A DNA stretch of 64,000 nt from Bradyrhizobium agreste (GTDB taxonomy: Bacteria > Pseudomonadota > Alphaproteobacteria > Rhizobiales > Xanthobacteraceae): NCBI RefSeq assembly GCF_016031625.1, contig NZ_JACCHP010000007.1, forward strand, positions 415,482 through 479,481. The letters are read 5' to 3'. Below the pieces are notes generated by a model. It was given only the letters and a program-made list of their open reading frames with translations, was not told the origin of the DNA and searched no databases. Of the stretch, positions 1-9,578 are shown piece after piece (the stretch's first letter is position 1; every line of letters starts with the position of its first letter). A program made the position numbers and the translations under genes.

Positions 1-4
1 CAGG

Positions 5-628
5 TTGCTGCAGCCTCTGCAGATCGATGCTGGGCGTTACCTCGCGCTGACCGGGATCGCCGATGGCGTGCTGTGGGTTGGCAGTGAGGATGGCCGGATT
101 ACAACCGTTCTGAATGCGGAGGCTAGGCCGGAAGCCCGCCAACTCCTTGGCACGGGCTGGATTGACCTCCTTCCTGAAGAGGAGCGCGAAGGCGCGCTGA
201 AGAACTGGACGGCTTCGGCGACGACCGGGCGACCTTACGATGTCGAGCACCGGCTGCGTCAGCCCGACGGATCCTATCGGTGGTATCGCTGTAAGGCGCT
301 GCCTGTCACCGAGCCGAACGGGCGCATTCGGGAGTGGCTGGGCATCTCCGTGGATGTTCATCACGAAAAGCTCTTCTCCCGCCATGCGGCGACCTCGATG
401 CTGACAGGCGCGCAATTGCGCGCCGCTCGCGGCATGCTGAACTGGTCCGTGAAGGAGCTTGCCTCGCGAACAGGACTCTCTACTGCTGTGGTCAGGCGGC
501 TCGAGGAGCAGAACGGCCTCCTGCGGATGCCCGAGGCGACCATCCAGCAGCTTCGCGACACGCTTTCGGCCGCAGGCGTCGAGTTCATGTTTCCGGCGGT
601 TGGACAGCCCGGCGTTCGGCCGCGATGA
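5..628 (+). CDS. PAS domain plus Xre-type HTH regulator, 5' end probably cut by window edge
   Basis: Predicted cytoplasmic sensor-regulator. Residues about 15-120 read as a PAS fold of the PAS_3 type, including the family-typical stretch RQPDGSYRWYRCKALPV. Residues about 132-190 form a helix-turn-helix beginning GAQLRAARGMLNWSVKELA and ending SAAGVEFMF, the arrangement of short alphaproteobacterial Xre-like proteins. The first available start is a TTG at position 5, and the frame is open to the window edge, so the true start may lie upstream and a larger sensor could precede it. The ligand of the PAS domain and the DNA target cannot be read from the sequence. Domain assignment is by motif recognition and function is inference. 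Confidence 0.75.
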   Translation: MLQPLQIDAGRYLALTGIADGVLWVGSEDGRITTVLNAEARPEARQLLGTGWIDLLPEEEREGALKNWTASATTGRPYDVEHRLRQPDGSYRWYRCKALPVTEPNGRIREWLGISVDVHHEKLFSRHAATSMLTGAQLRAARGMLNWSVKELASRTGLSTAVVRRLEEQNGLLRMPEATIQQLRDTLSAAGVEFMFPAVGQPGVRPR

Positions 629-1057
629 TCGGAGAAATATTTGTGGGTCCATTCGAATCTTTCTCATGTCTCGATATGAGCTCAAGCCATGAGGCCGCAG
701 TTTTTTGGGATGATGTGGCACATCGAGATTGTCGAGGAGCAGCAGGAATTCCCGCTCATGCATCCGGCATCGAGATTGGCGCGAGCGAAATCGCAATTTT
801 TGCGCGTTCGCCAGATGTTGCCGGCAAAATCTTCTTAATCCCGCAATAAGCATTCTTTTCCACTATTCCCACACGCAAAAGGCGGGGCGCGGATGACCTT
901 AGGCCGGCGGTAGCATCGCAGTGGCGGAATTGACTGGCTTGGCCGCGAGGTCGGGCGACTCCATCAGCTGCGACGGTGCGCACTGATCCCGTGATGGTCC
1001 CTCCGCGGCCGGTCGGCGCGTGATCCGGGAAGACTACATATTCAGGGGATACTTCAA
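629..1057. other. Intergenic gap, nothing recognised
   Basis: About 430 bases between the PAS-HTH gene and the chemoreceptor gene. Open frames exist on both strands, but none has a recognisable domain, a convincing ribosome binding site or a family-like sequence. The chemoreceptor promoter presumably lies here. No clear -35/-10 pair or hairpin could be assigned. Confidence 0.6.
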
Positions 1058-3163
1058 ATGTCGATTTTCCAGTTTCGTATTCGCGGCAGATTGATCGCGG
1101 GATTTGCGGCAGTCTGTTCCATCATCGCGCTTTCGGTGGGCTACACTGTCCTTGCTGTCGGCGGAGTTGCCGTGACCGTCGATCGCATGGCGAACCTGCG
1201 CATGCCGGTCGCGCTCGCGAGCACCGAGCTCGTCGGCAATCTCTATTCCACGCTGGCCACCCTGCGGGGATACCTGCTGACAGGAAATCCGCAGGGCAAG
1301 CTCGATCGCGCGGCCATGTGGAAGGAGATGGATGCAACGATCGCCGCGTTCGATGACAAGGCCGGTCAGTTCACCAATCCCGAGAACAAGCGGAAATGGC
1401 AGGAAGCCAAGGCGCTGCTCGCCGAGTTTCGCGCTGCGCAGGACCGGGCCGAAGCCATCGCATTCACGCCCGATGCCTATCCGGCGACCAAGCTCCTGGC
1501 CACCGAGGCGGGTCCGCGTGCCGAGGCGATGTTCGCGGACATCACCAAGATGATCAACGAGGAGGAAGCGCTGGAGGCCACCGCAGAACGCAAGAAATTG
1601 CTCAAGGCGATGGCCGATACGCGCGGCAATTTCGCGGCGGCCGCGGCGCAGCTGCGTATGTACCTACTCTCAGGCGAGATTGCCGAGAAGGAGAAATTTT
1701 CGAGGCCGTGGGAGGCGTTCGAGAAGGGCTATGCCGCCGTCCACTCACGCAAGGAGCTGCTGACGAACTCGCAGCAGGCTGCCTTCGACAGGATCACGAA
1801 AGCGAAGAGCGAGTTCGCCCCGCTGATCGAGAAGATCTTCGCGCTTCGCGAGTCGCCGGGCTGGAATGCACCGGTCCATCTGCTGGTGACCGAGGCTGCG
1901 CCCCGTGCGGCCAAGCTGCTCGACCTGCTCGACGGGCCGAAGGCCGCCGATGGTACGCGCTCGGGCGGGATCAAGACCAACCAGAAGAAGATGCTGATCC
2001 ACGAAGCCGGCGAAGTGCAGGCGGAGATTGCGTTGCTGAAGCAGGTGCTGTGGGGTCTGCTCGCGGCCGGACTCGCCCTCGGCGTCGTCATCGCACTGTT
2101 CACCTCGCGCTCGATCGCAGGTCCAATCCAGGACATGACCTCGGCCATGGGCAAGCTCGCCGCGGCCGACATGTCCGTTGCCATCCCGGGTGTCGGCCGT
2201 GCCGACGAGGTCGGGGAGATGGCGGGCGCCGTCCAGGTCTTCAAGGAGAACATGATCGACGCCGACCGCCTGCGCGCCGAACAGGCACAGGCGGAGGCGC
2301 GTGCCACAATGCGGCGGAAAGCTGACATGCACAAGCTCGCCGGGCAGTTCGAGGAGACGATCGGTGAGATCGTACGGACGCTCTCATCCTCCTCGACCGA
2401 GCTCGAGGCCGCGGCGAGGACCCTGAGCAAGACGGCTGAGACGACCCAGGAATTGTCCGGCATGGTCTCCGCCGCATCCGAGGAAGCCTCGACCAACGTT
2501 CAATCGGTCGCCTCCGCCACCGAGGAGATGAGTTCGTCGGTCAACGAGATCAGCCGGCAGGTTCAGGATGCAGCCAGGATCGCCGGCGCAGCCGTCGAGC
2601 AGGCGCAGCAGACCAACGATCAGGTCAACAAGCTGTCGCAAGCCGCCGCTCGTATCGGCGACGTGGTCGAGCTGATCAACACGATCGCGGGCCAGACCAA
2701 CCTGTTGGCCCTGAACGCGACGATCGAGGCGGCGCGTGCCGGCGAAGCCGGTCGCGGCTTCGCCGTGGTCGCCTCCGAGGTCAAGGCGCTCGCCGAGCAG
2801 ACGGCGAAGGCGACCGGAGAGATCGGCCATCAGATCGCCGGCATCCAGTCCGCCACGCAGGACTCGGTGACTGCGATCAAGGCGATCAGCGGAACGATCG
2901 GCCGGATCTCCGAGATCTCATCGACGATCGCCTCCGCCGTCGAAGAGCAGGGCGCGGCGACGCAGGAGATTGCCCGCAACATCCAGCAGGCGGCGCAAGG
3001 CACGGACCAGGTCGCGGTCAACATCACCGAGGTGAAGCGCGGTGCCTCGGAAACCGGCTCGGCTTCCACGCAGGTGCTTGCCTCGGCCCAGATGCTCTCC
3101 ACCGACAGTGCAAGGCTGAAGGCGGAGGTCGACAATTTCCTGACCACCGTCCGCGCCGCCTGA
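1058..3163 (+). CDS. Methyl-accepting chemotaxis protein
   Basis: Membrane chemoreceptor that passes periplasmic or membrane signals to CheA/CheW. There is one membrane segment near residues 13-35, a long mainly helical sensory region, a second membrane segment near 330-350, a HAMP linker around 350-403 starting at [10 protein letters not shown], and the cytoplasmic coiled-coil signalling domain. The highly conserved hairpin tip lies around residues 540-586 and contains [20 protein letters not shown] and [15 protein letters not shown]. The length of 701 residues suits a receptor with a large helical ligand-binding region. The ligand is unknown. No che genes are adjacent, so it is an orphan receptor gene. 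Confidence 0.95.
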   Translation: MSIFQFRIRGRLIAGFAAVCSIIALSVGYTVLAVGGVAVTVDRMANLRMPVALASTELVGNLYSTLATLRGYLLTGNPQGKLDRAAMWKEMDATIAAFDDKAGQFTNPENKRKWQEAKALLAEFRAAQDRAEAIAFTPDAYPATKLLATEAGPRAEAMFADITKMINEEEALEATAERKKLLKAMADTRGNFAAAAAQLRMYLLSGEIAEKEKFSRPWEAFEKGYAAVHSRKELLTNSQQAAFDRITKAKSEFAPLIEKIFALRESPGWNAPVHLLVTEAAPRAAKLLDLLDGPKAADGTRSGGIKTNQKKMLIHEAGEVQAEIALLKQVLWGLLAAGLALGVVIALFTSRSIAGPIQDMTSAMGKLAAADMSVAIPGVGRADEVGEMAGAVQVFKENMIDADRLRAEQAQAEARATMRRKADMHKLAGQFEETIGEIVRTLSSSSTELEAAARTLSKTAETTQELSGMVSAASEEASTNVQSVASATEEMSSSVNEISRQVQDAARIAGAAVEQAQQTNDQVNKLSQAAARIGDVVELINTIAGQTNLLALNATIEAARAGEAGRGFAVVASEVKALAEQTAKATGEIGHQIAGIQSATQDSVTAIKAISGTIGRISEISSTIASAVEEQGAATQEIARNIQQAAQGTDQVAVNITEVKRGASETGSASTQVLASAQMLSTDSARLKAEVDNFLTTVRAA

Positions 3164-3200
3164 GGACTTTCGCAGTCCCCTCGCTTACCGGCAGAGGCGG

Positions 3201-4859
3201 TTACCCCACCGCCTTCGCCGCGGCGCGGCCCGCATTGCGGCCCGAGAACAGGCAGCCGCCCAGAAAGGTGCCCTCCAGCGAGCGATAGCCATGCACGCCG
3301 CCGCCACCGAAGCCGGCGGCCTCGCCGACGGCGTAGAGGCCCGGGATGATGCTGCCCTCCTCCCCGAACACGCGGGAGTCAAGATCGGTCTCGAAGCCGC
3401 CCAGCGTCTTGCGGGTGAGGATGTTGAGCTTGACCGCGATCAGCGGCCCATGCGCGGGGTCGAGGATGCGGTGCGGGGAAGCGGTGCGGATCAACTTGTC
3501 GCCGATATAGCGGCGCGCATTGTGGATGTTCATGACCTGCGCATCCTTGACGTAAGGATTGGCGATCTCGCGGTCGCGCGCCTCGATCTGTATCCTGATG
3601 TGCTCGAGCTTGAGGAGATCGCTGCCGGCGAGCTTGTTCATGGCCGCAACGAGCTCATCGAGCTTGTCGCGGACAATGAAGTCGACACCATGGCTCTTGA
3701 ACGCCTCCACCGGCGCCGGCGCCCCCTTGTTGGTGGCGCGGCGAAGCGTCATGCGCCAGCTCTTGCCGGTCAGGTCCGGGTTCTGCTCCGAGCCCGACAG
3801 CGCAAATTCTTTCTTGATGATGCTCTGGGTCAGGATGAACCAGGAATAATCATAGCCGGTCGACGTGATGTATTTGAGCTGGCCGAGCGTGTCGGAGCCG
3901 GGGAACAGCGGTGCCGGCAGCCGCGTGCCCGTGGCATCGAACCACATCGAGGAAGGACCTGGCAGGATGCGGATGCCGTGGCGCGGCCAGATCGGGTTCC
4001 AGTTCTGGATGCCCTCGACGTAATGCCACATGCGGTCGCGGTTGATCAGCCGCGCGCCGGTCTTTTCCGTGATGCCGATCATGCGCCCGTCGACATGCTC
4101 GGGCACGCCGGAGATCATGAACTTCGGGGGCTCGCCGAGCCGCTTCGGCCAGTTCTGCCGCACCAGCTCGTGGTTGCCGCCGATGCCGCCGGAGGCGACG
4201 ATCACGGCCTGCGCCTTCAGTGCGAAGTCGCCGACCACGTTGCGCGAGGAGCTCTTGCCGCGCTCTGCATCATCAGGTGCAAGAACGACGCCGCTAACGC
4301 CATCCACCGTGCGATTGGTGACGGAGAGTGCATCGACGCGATGGCGGAATCTGAAGATCAATCGGCCGGTCTTCATCGCCTCGCGCGCGCGGCGCTCGAA
4401 CGGCTCGACGATGCCCGGGCCGGTGCCCCAGGTGACGTGGAAGCGCGGCACCGAATTGCCGTGTCCCATCGCATCATAGCCGCCGCGCTCGGCCCAGCCG
4501 ACCACGGGAAAGAAGCGATGACCCATCGCGCGCAGCCAGCCGCGCTTCTCGCCGGCCGCGAAGGCCACATAGGCTTCGGCCCATTGCCGCGGCCAGAAGT
4601 CCTCGTCGCGGTCGAAGCCGGCGGTGCCGAGCCAGTCCTGCATGGCGAGCTCGTAGGAGTCCTTGATGCCGAGCCGGCGCTGCTCCGGCGAATCGACCAG
4701 GAACAATCCGCCGAACGACCAGAACGCCTGGCCGCCGAGCGACTGCTCGCCTTCCTGGTCGACGACCATCACGCGCTTGCCTGCGTCGGCGATCTCGGTG
4801 GCGGCAACGAGTCCCGACAGTCCGGCGCCGACGACGATGACGTCCGTTTCTTCAGCCAT
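3201..4859 (-). CDS. FAD-binding dehydrogenase (fumarate reductase / 3-ketosteroid dehydrogenase-like)
   Basis: Flavoprotein oxidoreductase of 552 residues. The N-terminus carries the dinucleotide-binding motif VVGAGLSGLVAA (about residues 10-21) followed by an FAD-contact region. The C-terminus has a second FAD motif, GLYAVGEAAGFGGGGVHG, and a family-typical LEGTFLGGCLFSGR. These match the uncharacterised 'FAD-binding dehydrogenase' group related to fumarate reductase and ketosteroid dehydrogenases. The ATG at 4859 is chosen because GGAGGGGG lies just upstream on the minus strand; an in-frame start at 4964 would add 35 residues without similarity. The substrate is unknown. The gene converges on the chemoreceptor gene. 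Confidence 0.88.
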   Translation of the reverse strand: MAEETDVIVVGAGLSGLVAATEIADAGKRVMVVDQEGEQSLGGQAFWSFGGLFLVDSPEQRRLGIKDSYELAMQDWLGTAGFDRDEDFWPRQWAEAYVAFAAGEKRGWLRAMGHRFFPVVGWAERGGYDAMGHGNSVPRFHVTWGTGPGIVEPFERRAREAMKTGRLIFRFRHRVDALSVTNRTVDGVSGVVLAPDDAERGKSSSRNVVGDFALKAQAVIVASGGIGGNHELVRQNWPKRLGEPPKFMISGVPEHVDGRMIGITEKTGARLINRDRMWHYVEGIQNWNPIWPRHGIRILPGPSSMWFDATGTRLPAPLFPGSDTLGQLKYITSTGYDYSWFILTQSIIKKEFALSGSEQNPDLTGKSWRMTLRRATNKGAPAPVEAFKSHGVDFIVRDKLDELVAAMNKLAGSDLLKLEHIRIQIEARDREIANPYVKDAQVMNIHNARRYIGDKLIRTASPHRILDPAHGPLIAVKLNILTRKTLGGFETDLDSRVFGEEGSIIPGLYAVGEAAGFGGGGVHGYRSLEGTFLGGCLFSGRNAGRAAAKAVG

Positions 4860-5123
4860 GCGATTCCCCCTCCATAAGTTCCCCCTGTATTTGCCCGGAT
4901 TGAAGCCAGCGGTTGCAACTGAGATCAAGGGTATGGCGCGTAAGACCTCGTTAACTTGTTCCACTTTGGGATAGAGACCGGCCGGGTGCAGCGCCGACGC
5001 AACACTGGATTTGAATTTGTTTTGGGCCAGCAGGCCTGCCTAGACAAAACCTTGGTTACGACCGACGCTAGCCGTGCATCACCACCTGACACGCAGATTC
5101 GAATTCGACTGGGGCGGGGGACA

Positions 5124-5645
5124 ATGAAGTTTCTGACGGGGTTGCTTGCGGCGGTTCTCTTGATCGCGGGCATGGGGGCTTCTCACGCGGTGGTCCGGAT
5201 CGCGGATGACCGCGGCGGCCGGATTGGAACCTACGTCGACAGATACCAGGACCTCAGGCAATCGGGCGAGACGGTCATCATCGACGGCCTCTGTGCGTCG
5301 GCCTGCACCATCGTTCTCGGCGCCATCCCGCACGACCGAATCTGCGTGACCTCGCACGCGACGCTCGGCTTCCACGCCGCTTGGGATTTCGGTGCCAATG
5401 GCCGCGCCATTACCAATCCCGAAGCAACCCAGATGCTCTATGCGATGTATCCCTCGCAGGTGAGGCGCTGGATCGGCCAGCGGGGCGGCCTGACCCCGCG
5501 GATGCTCTTCCTGAGGGGCAAGCAGCTCCAGGCCATGTACAAGCCCTGCTACCTGGATGCGCAGGCCTCGACGAGCAGGCCGTCGCGCCGGTCGCTCCCG
5601 CAACCGGAGCCGCTCGAATCCGCTCGAGGCCAGCTCCTCCACTGA
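5124..5645 (+). CDS. Secreted ClpP/crotonase-fold protein, putative periplasmic serine peptidase
   Basis: Small exported protein of 173 residues. The start at 5124 (MKFLTGLL) follows a GGGG-rich ribosome site and gives a good signal peptide ending near AGMGASHA. The core reads TVIIDGLCASACTIVLGAI, where Ser59 sits in the place of the nucleophile of ClpP-like/periplasmic COG3904-type proteins. His84 in ATLGFHAAW is a plausible general base. Cys57, Cys61 and Cys74 could form disulphides in the periplasm. The basic, Ser/Pro-rich C-terminus looks disordered. Peptidase activity is inference; only the fold-like motif pattern is seen. The next gene begins 109 bases downstream and probably belongs to the SenC unit instead. 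Confidence 0.7.
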   Translation: MKFLTGLLAAVLLIAGMGASHAVVRIADDRGGRIGTYVDRYQDLRQSGETVIIDGLCASACTIVLGAIPHDRICVTSHATLGFHAAWDFGANGRAITNPEATQMLYAMYPSQVRRWIGQRGGLTPRMLFLRGKQLQAMYKPCYLDAQASTSRPSRRSLPQPEPLESARGQLLH

Positions 5646-5754
5646 CATCCGCAGCCTGACGGCGTCCTTTGGCGCCGGCGCGGCGTCTTGCCCGCAGCCG
5701 GCGCAAAGCCTATCTGAAAGCCATGGAACCGGGGCCTTCGTCCCGATCGTTGTC

Positions 5755-5949
5755 ATGGCCCAACCGCTGCACCCAACCCATCAGCTATCGGACAATTCGC
5801 CCACTGCCGGGCGGATGCCATCCGTGCTGCTGTGGGCTGGCGCGACAATCGGCGGTCTGGCCGTGACCGGCGCGCTGGCGCTCTGGTTCCACTACGGCAG
5901 CCAGGTGTTCTTCGAAATGATCAGGACCGGCTTTGCCGCCTGCTTCTGA
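5755..5949 (+). CDS. Small single-span membrane protein upstream of SCO1
   Basis: A 64-residue protein starting MAQPLHPTHQ, with one hydrophobic segment around residues 23-45 (SVLLWAGATIGGLAVTGALA). It ends 24 bases before the SCO1/SenC gene, so the two are probably co-transcribed. I know of no characterised family. Its position suggests a possible role with the copper chaperone or cytochrome oxidase assembly, which is inference from context only. A longer in-frame start at 5557 would overlap the previous gene and add Arg-rich sequence, so it was not used. Confidence 0.55.
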   Translation: MAQPLHPTHQLSDNSPTAGRMPSVLLWAGATIGGLAVTGALALWFHYGSQVFFEMIRTGFAACF

Positions 5950-5973
5950 CCTGCGACAGGAAGTTTTCCGCCC

Positions 5974-6564
5974 ATGAGCTCCGCCACCCGTCCGCTGGTG
6001 ATCGCGACCGCCTTTGCCGCAAGCCTCGTTGTCGGGCTCCTGATCATGTTCTGGGCCATGGGCGGGGTCGGCAAGGTGGCACAGCCGGCCGCGATCGGCG
6101 GTCCGTTTCAGCTGACCGACCAGAACGGCAAGGCCGTCACCGACAAGAGCCTGAAGGGCAAGCCGACCCTGATCTTCTTCGGCTACACCCATTGCCCCGA
6201 CGTCTGCCCTACCTCGCTGTTCGAGATCTCGGAAGTGCTGCGCGCGCTGGGCAAGGACGCCGACAAGGTCAATGCCATCTTCATCTCGGTCGATCCCGAG
6301 CGCGACACGCCGGCAGCGATGAAGGATTACCTGTCGAGCTTCGATCCGCACCTCCAGGGCCTGTCCGGCGACCCCGCCGAGACCGCCAAGGTCATCACCT
6401 CCTACCGGGTCTATGCCAAGAAGGTCCCGACCAAGGACGGCGACTACACCATGGACCACACCGCGCTGGTCTACCTGATGGACCGCGACGGCAGGTTCGT
6501 CTCGCCGTTCAATCTGAAGCGGACGCCGGAAGAGGCGGCGGTTGATTTGAAGAAGTATTTTTGA
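5974..6564 (+). CDS. SCO1/SenC/PrrC family copper chaperone
   Basis: Membrane-anchored thioredoxin-fold protein of 196 residues that delivers copper to the CuA centre of cytochrome oxidase or acts as a thiol reductase. An N-terminal membrane anchor spans about residues 8-30. The copper-binding CxxxC motif is seen as CPDVC at Cys74 and Cys78 within GYTHCPDVCPTS, and the conserved third ligand is His162 in MDHTALVYL. All three family ligands are present and the length is typical. It follows a small membrane protein gene with a short gap. Confidence 0.93.
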   Translation: MSSATRPLVIATAFAASLVVGLLIMFWAMGGVGKVAQPAAIGGPFQLTDQNGKAVTDKSLKGKPTLIFFGYTHCPDVCPTSLFEISEVLRALGKDADKVNAIFISVDPERDTPAAMKDYLSSFDPHLQGLSGDPAETAKVITSYRVYAKKVPTKDGDYTMDHTALVYLMDRDGRFVSPFNLKRTPEEAAVDLKKYF

Positions 6565-6595
6565 GAGCCTCGCCGGGCGCGGCTGCTTCCACATC

Positions 6596-6679
6596 GTCAT
6601 GGCCGGGCTTGTCCCGGCCATCCACGTTCTTGGGCGGGCGAAAAAGTTCGTGGATGCCCGGGACAAGCCCGGGCATGAC
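6596..6679. repeat. Palindromic intergenic repeat (GTCATGGCCGGGC type)
   Basis: Imperfect inverted repeat. The left end reads GTCATGGCCGGGCTTGTCCC and the right end reads GGGACAAGCCCGGGCATGAC, with nested CCACGTTC/GTTCGTGG pairing inside. The arms resemble those of the repeats at 9579, 15414 and 49138, so it belongs to a dispersed family in this genome. It could fold as a long hairpin downstream of the SCO1 gene. Confidence 0.8.
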
Positions 6680-6772
6680 GTCTGAGATACCGAGCCCGCA
6701 ATCGGCGCTCGCGTTCCCGGGCGGATGGTCTATAAGGCCTTCTGATCTCGACGAAATTCATTCCTTCGGCCG

Positions 6773-7708
6773 ATGGCTCCATCGCAACAGGCGAAATCGC
6801 TCAAATCTGTCCGTGGCTTGCTGGCAGGGCTGGCAGCCGGTTTGTGCCTGCTCGGCGGCCTCACCGAGGCGAACGCGCAAGCCCCCGCCAAGCGGCCTCC
6901 GGCAGCGCCACAGACCACCCCTCAGGCCGCGCCCCAGGCTGCCCCGCAGGCCGTGCCCGGGTTCTGGGACCCGAGGCGGCGCCCGGAACGGCCGGACCTG
7001 TCGCGCCTCACCGTGATCCGCTTCCTGACCGAGACCGATTATCCGCCGTTCAACTTCACCGGGGCCGACGGCAATCCGGCCGGCTTCAACGTCGACCTTG
7101 CCCGCGCGCTCTGCGAGGAGATCAAGGTCACCTGCACGGTGCAGATGCGGCGTTTCGAGACGCTGGTCGATGCGCTTACCTCCAACCGGGGCGATGCCAT
7201 CATCGCCTCAATGGCGGTGAGCCCGCAGCTGCGCGCCCGCGTCGACTTCACCGATCCCTATTACCGCGTGCCGGCGCGCTTCGTCTCGCGCAAGGATGCG
7301 GTGATGCCGGAGATCCGCCCCGAATATCTCGAAGGCAAGAAGGTCGGCGTCATCGCCGGCTCCGCGCACGAGGCGTATCTCAAGGCGATGTTCACAGACG
7401 CCGAGCTGCACGCCTATCCCGGTGACGATGCGATGCGCGCAGCTCTGCGCAGAGGCGAGGTCGACTTCATCTTCGGCGACGCCATCTCGCTGGCATTCTG
7501 GATCAACGGCACGGATTCGGCCGATTGCTGCGCCTTCTCCGGCGGTCCGTTCGTCGAGAGCCGATTCTTCGGCGAGGGCATCGGCATCGCCGTGCGCAAG
7601 GGCAACGACGTGCTGCGCCAGGCCTTGAACTGGGCGATGTTCCGCATCTGGGAAAAAGGCCGCTATACCGATCTCTGGCTGCGTTATTTCTCGGTCAGTC
7701 CGTTCTGA
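6773..7708 (+). CDS. Extracellular solute-binding protein, family 3
   Basis: Periplasmic binding protein of the SBP_bac_3 class (amino acid type), 311 residues. A signal peptide ends near residue 36 (TEANAQA). An Ala/Pro/Gln-rich linker follows (residues about 37-62), then the binding fold with TETDYPPFNFTGADGNPAGFNVDLA and LVDALTSNRGDAIIASMAVS, both characteristic of the family. The C-terminus ends in the usual IWEKGRYTDLWLRYF. No permease or ATPase gene is adjacent, so it is an orphan binding protein or serves a distant transporter. The Pro-rich linker is unusual for a plain periplasmic receptor. No strong ribosome site was seen at the ATG. Confidence 0.88.
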   Translation: MAPSQQAKSLKSVRGLLAGLAAGLCLLGGLTEANAQAPAKRPPAAPQTTPQAAPQAAPQAVPGFWDPRRRPERPDLSRLTVIRFLTETDYPPFNFTGADGNPAGFNVDLARALCEEIKVTCTVQMRRFETLVDALTSNRGDAIIASMAVSPQLRARVDFTDPYYRVPARFVSRKDAVMPEIRPEYLEGKKVGVIAGSAHEAYLKAMFTDAELHAYPGDDAMRAALRRGEVDFIFGDAISLAFWINGTDSADCCAFSGGPFVESRFFGEGIGIAVRKGNDVLRQALNWAMFRIWEKGRYTDLWLRYFSVSPF

Positions 7709-7888
7709 CCTTTCGCTTCCCCCCTGCGGCAGGTGAGAGGGGATGCGCTTCTCACGCCCATTCACCACGCTCGAAATTCCCGGTCCCGCCCGCCGGCGAA
7801 TTCCGCTATTGAGGGACGCGGCAATCGTTCCGTCCTTTCCCGCGAGCATTCCGCGTTCGTCGACCCGTCTCGCCGGTGCGCAGGTTCA

Positions 7889-8806
7889 ATGCAGCTTTAC
7901 CTCCCGATCGCCGATCTTCCGGTCAACGTCTTCCTGGTGCTCGCCATGGGCGCGGCGGTCGGCTTCGTCTCCGGCATGTTCGGCATCGGCGGCGGCTTTC
8001 TGATGACGCCGCTCCTGATCTTCATCGGCATCACGCCGGCGGTCGCGGTGGCCTCCGTGGCGAGCCACATCGCGGCGTCGTCCTTTTCCGGCGCCCTCTC
8101 CTATTGGCGGCGGCGCGCGATCGATCCGGCACTGGCGAGCGTCTTGTTATGCGGCGGCGTGACCGGCACGACGCTCGGTGTCTGGACCTTCACCCAGCTG
8201 CGCGCGCTCGGCCAGCTCGACCTGATGATCGCGCTGTCCTACGTGGTGCTGCTCACCACGGTCGGCAGCCTGATGTTCTCGGAAGGATTGCGCGCCTTGA
8301 TGCGGACCCGGCGCGGGGCGCTGCCGGCGCGCCGCACCCACAACTGGATCCACGGCCTGCCGCTGAAGATGCGGTTCAAGCGCTCGAAGATCTATCTCTC
8401 CGTCATCCCCGTGGTGATTGTCGGCACCGTGATCGGTTTCATCGGCGCCATCATGGGTATCGGCGGCGGCTTCATCCTGGTGCCGATCATGATCTATCTC
8501 TTGAGGGTGCCGACCTCGACGGTGATCGGGACCTCGATGGTCCTCACCCTCGTCACAATGCTGTTCGCGACCATGCTGCATGCGGTGACCAATCACCTGG
8601 TCGATGCCGTGCTGGCACTGATCCTGATGGTCGGCGGCGTCAGCGGCGCGCAGTTCGGCGCCCGTGCCGGCCAGAAGATCCGCGGCGAGCAGCTGCGGCT
8701 GCTGCTGGGCTTGCTCATCCTCTCGGTCGGTGTCCGCTTCGCGATCGAGCTGGTGATCCAGCCCGCAGACCTCTTCACCATCCGCGAGCTCGGAGTGAGC
8801 GGATGA
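7889..8806 (+). CDS. Sulfite exporter TauE/SafE family protein
   Basis: Integral inner-membrane protein of 305 residues with about eight hydrophobic segments. It contains the two family half-repeats, GFVSGMFGIGGGFLMTPLL near the N-terminus and GFIGAIMGIGGGFILVPIM in the second half. TauE/SafE proteins export or import sulfur-containing organic anions. The ATG at 7889 (MQLYLPIADLP) is preferred over an in-frame start at 7733 that would add 52 hydrophilic residues. Its stop overlaps the start of the next gene by four bases (ATGA), so the two are translationally coupled. Confidence 0.9.
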   Translation: MQLYLPIADLPVNVFLVLAMGAAVGFVSGMFGIGGGFLMTPLLIFIGITPAVAVASVASHIAASSFSGALSYWRRRAIDPALASVLLCGGVTGTTLGVWTFTQLRALGQLDLMIALSYVVLLTTVGSLMFSEGLRALMRTRRGALPARRTHNWIHGLPLKMRFKRSKIYLSVIPVVIVGTVIGFIGAIMGIGGGFILVPIMIYLLRVPTSTVIGTSMVLTLVTMLFATMLHAVTNHLVDAVLALILMVGGVSGAQFGARAGQKIRGEQLRLLLGLLILSVGVRFAIELVIQPADLFTIRELGVSG

Positions 8807-9573
8807 GGCGCACGCTTCTCGCCATCGTTCTCGTCCTGCTGCTCGGCGGCGTTGCGCGAGCCGAGCGGCTGATCGTGTCGGTCTCGAACCACCGCGTCAC
8901 GGTGACGCCGAACTATTCCGGCGAGGAGCTGGTGCTGTTCGGCTCGGTGGAGAAGGATACGACGACGCCCGCAGACCGCACGGCCTACGATCTCGTCGTC
9001 ACCGTGATGGGCCCGCGCGCCGACATGGTGACGCGGCGCAAGGAGCGCACCTTCGGCATCTGGATCAACACCGACTACCGGCAGTTCCTGCAGGTGCCGA
9101 GCTATCTCGCGCTGTTCGCCAACCGCCCGTTCGACGCCATCACCTCGCCCGAGATCGCGCGGCGGCAGCAGATCGGACTCAACAACGTGCTGCTGACCCA
9201 GCGGGTCAGCGGCGACTTTGCCGACGTGGTGCCGAACGACGCGTTTCGCTCGGCCTTCATTCGCCTGCGCACCCAGCGCGGGCTCTATCGCGAAGACGCA
9301 AGCGCGGTCACGTTCCTGACGCCGACGCTGTTCCGCACCGGCATTCCGCTCCCCGCGGAGGTGCCGATCGGCACCTATGAGATCGAGATCAAGCTGTTCG
9401 CGAACGGTGCGTTCATCGGCAAGACCGAGACCGCGTTCGAGATCGTCAAGGTCGGCTTCGAGCAGTTCGTCGCGACCACCGCGCGGCAGAACGGCCTGAT
9501 CTACGGCCTCGCCACCGCGGCAATGGCGCTGATGACGGGGTGGATGGCCTCGATCGTGTTCAGGAAGGACTAG
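8803..9573 (+). CDS. TIGR02186-type membrane protein coupled to TauE
   Basis: A 256-residue protein with a signal peptide (MRRTLLAIVLVLLLGGVARA), a long extracytoplasmic beta-rich region and a C-terminal membrane anchor near residues 230-250. The sequence matches my recollection of the TIGR02186 family of alphaproteobacteria, which usually sits next to a TauE/SafE exporter. Function is unknown; an accessory or sensing role for the exporter is inferred from the ATGA overlap with that gene. Confidence 0.8.
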   Translation: MRRTLLAIVLVLLLGGVARAERLIVSVSNHRVTVTPNYSGEELVLFGSVEKDTTTPADRTAYDLVVTVMGPRADMVTRRKERTFGIWINTDYRQFLQVPSYLALFANRPFDAITSPEIARRQQIGLNNVLLTQRVSGDFADVVPNDAFRSAFIRLRTQRGLYREDASAVTFLTPTLFRTGIPLPAEVPIGTYEIEIKLFANGAFIGKTETAFEIVKVGFEQFVATTARQNGLIYGLATAAMALMTGWMASIVFRKD

Positions 9574-9578
9574 CGGCT

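Noticed and set aside
334..849. 171-codon frame overlapping the PAS-HTH gene
   Set aside because: Shadow in another frame, and its downstream part has no similarity to any family.
3291..4877. 528-codon open frame opposite the FAD dehydrogenase
   Set aside because: Shadow; the dehydrogenase frame carries all the motifs.
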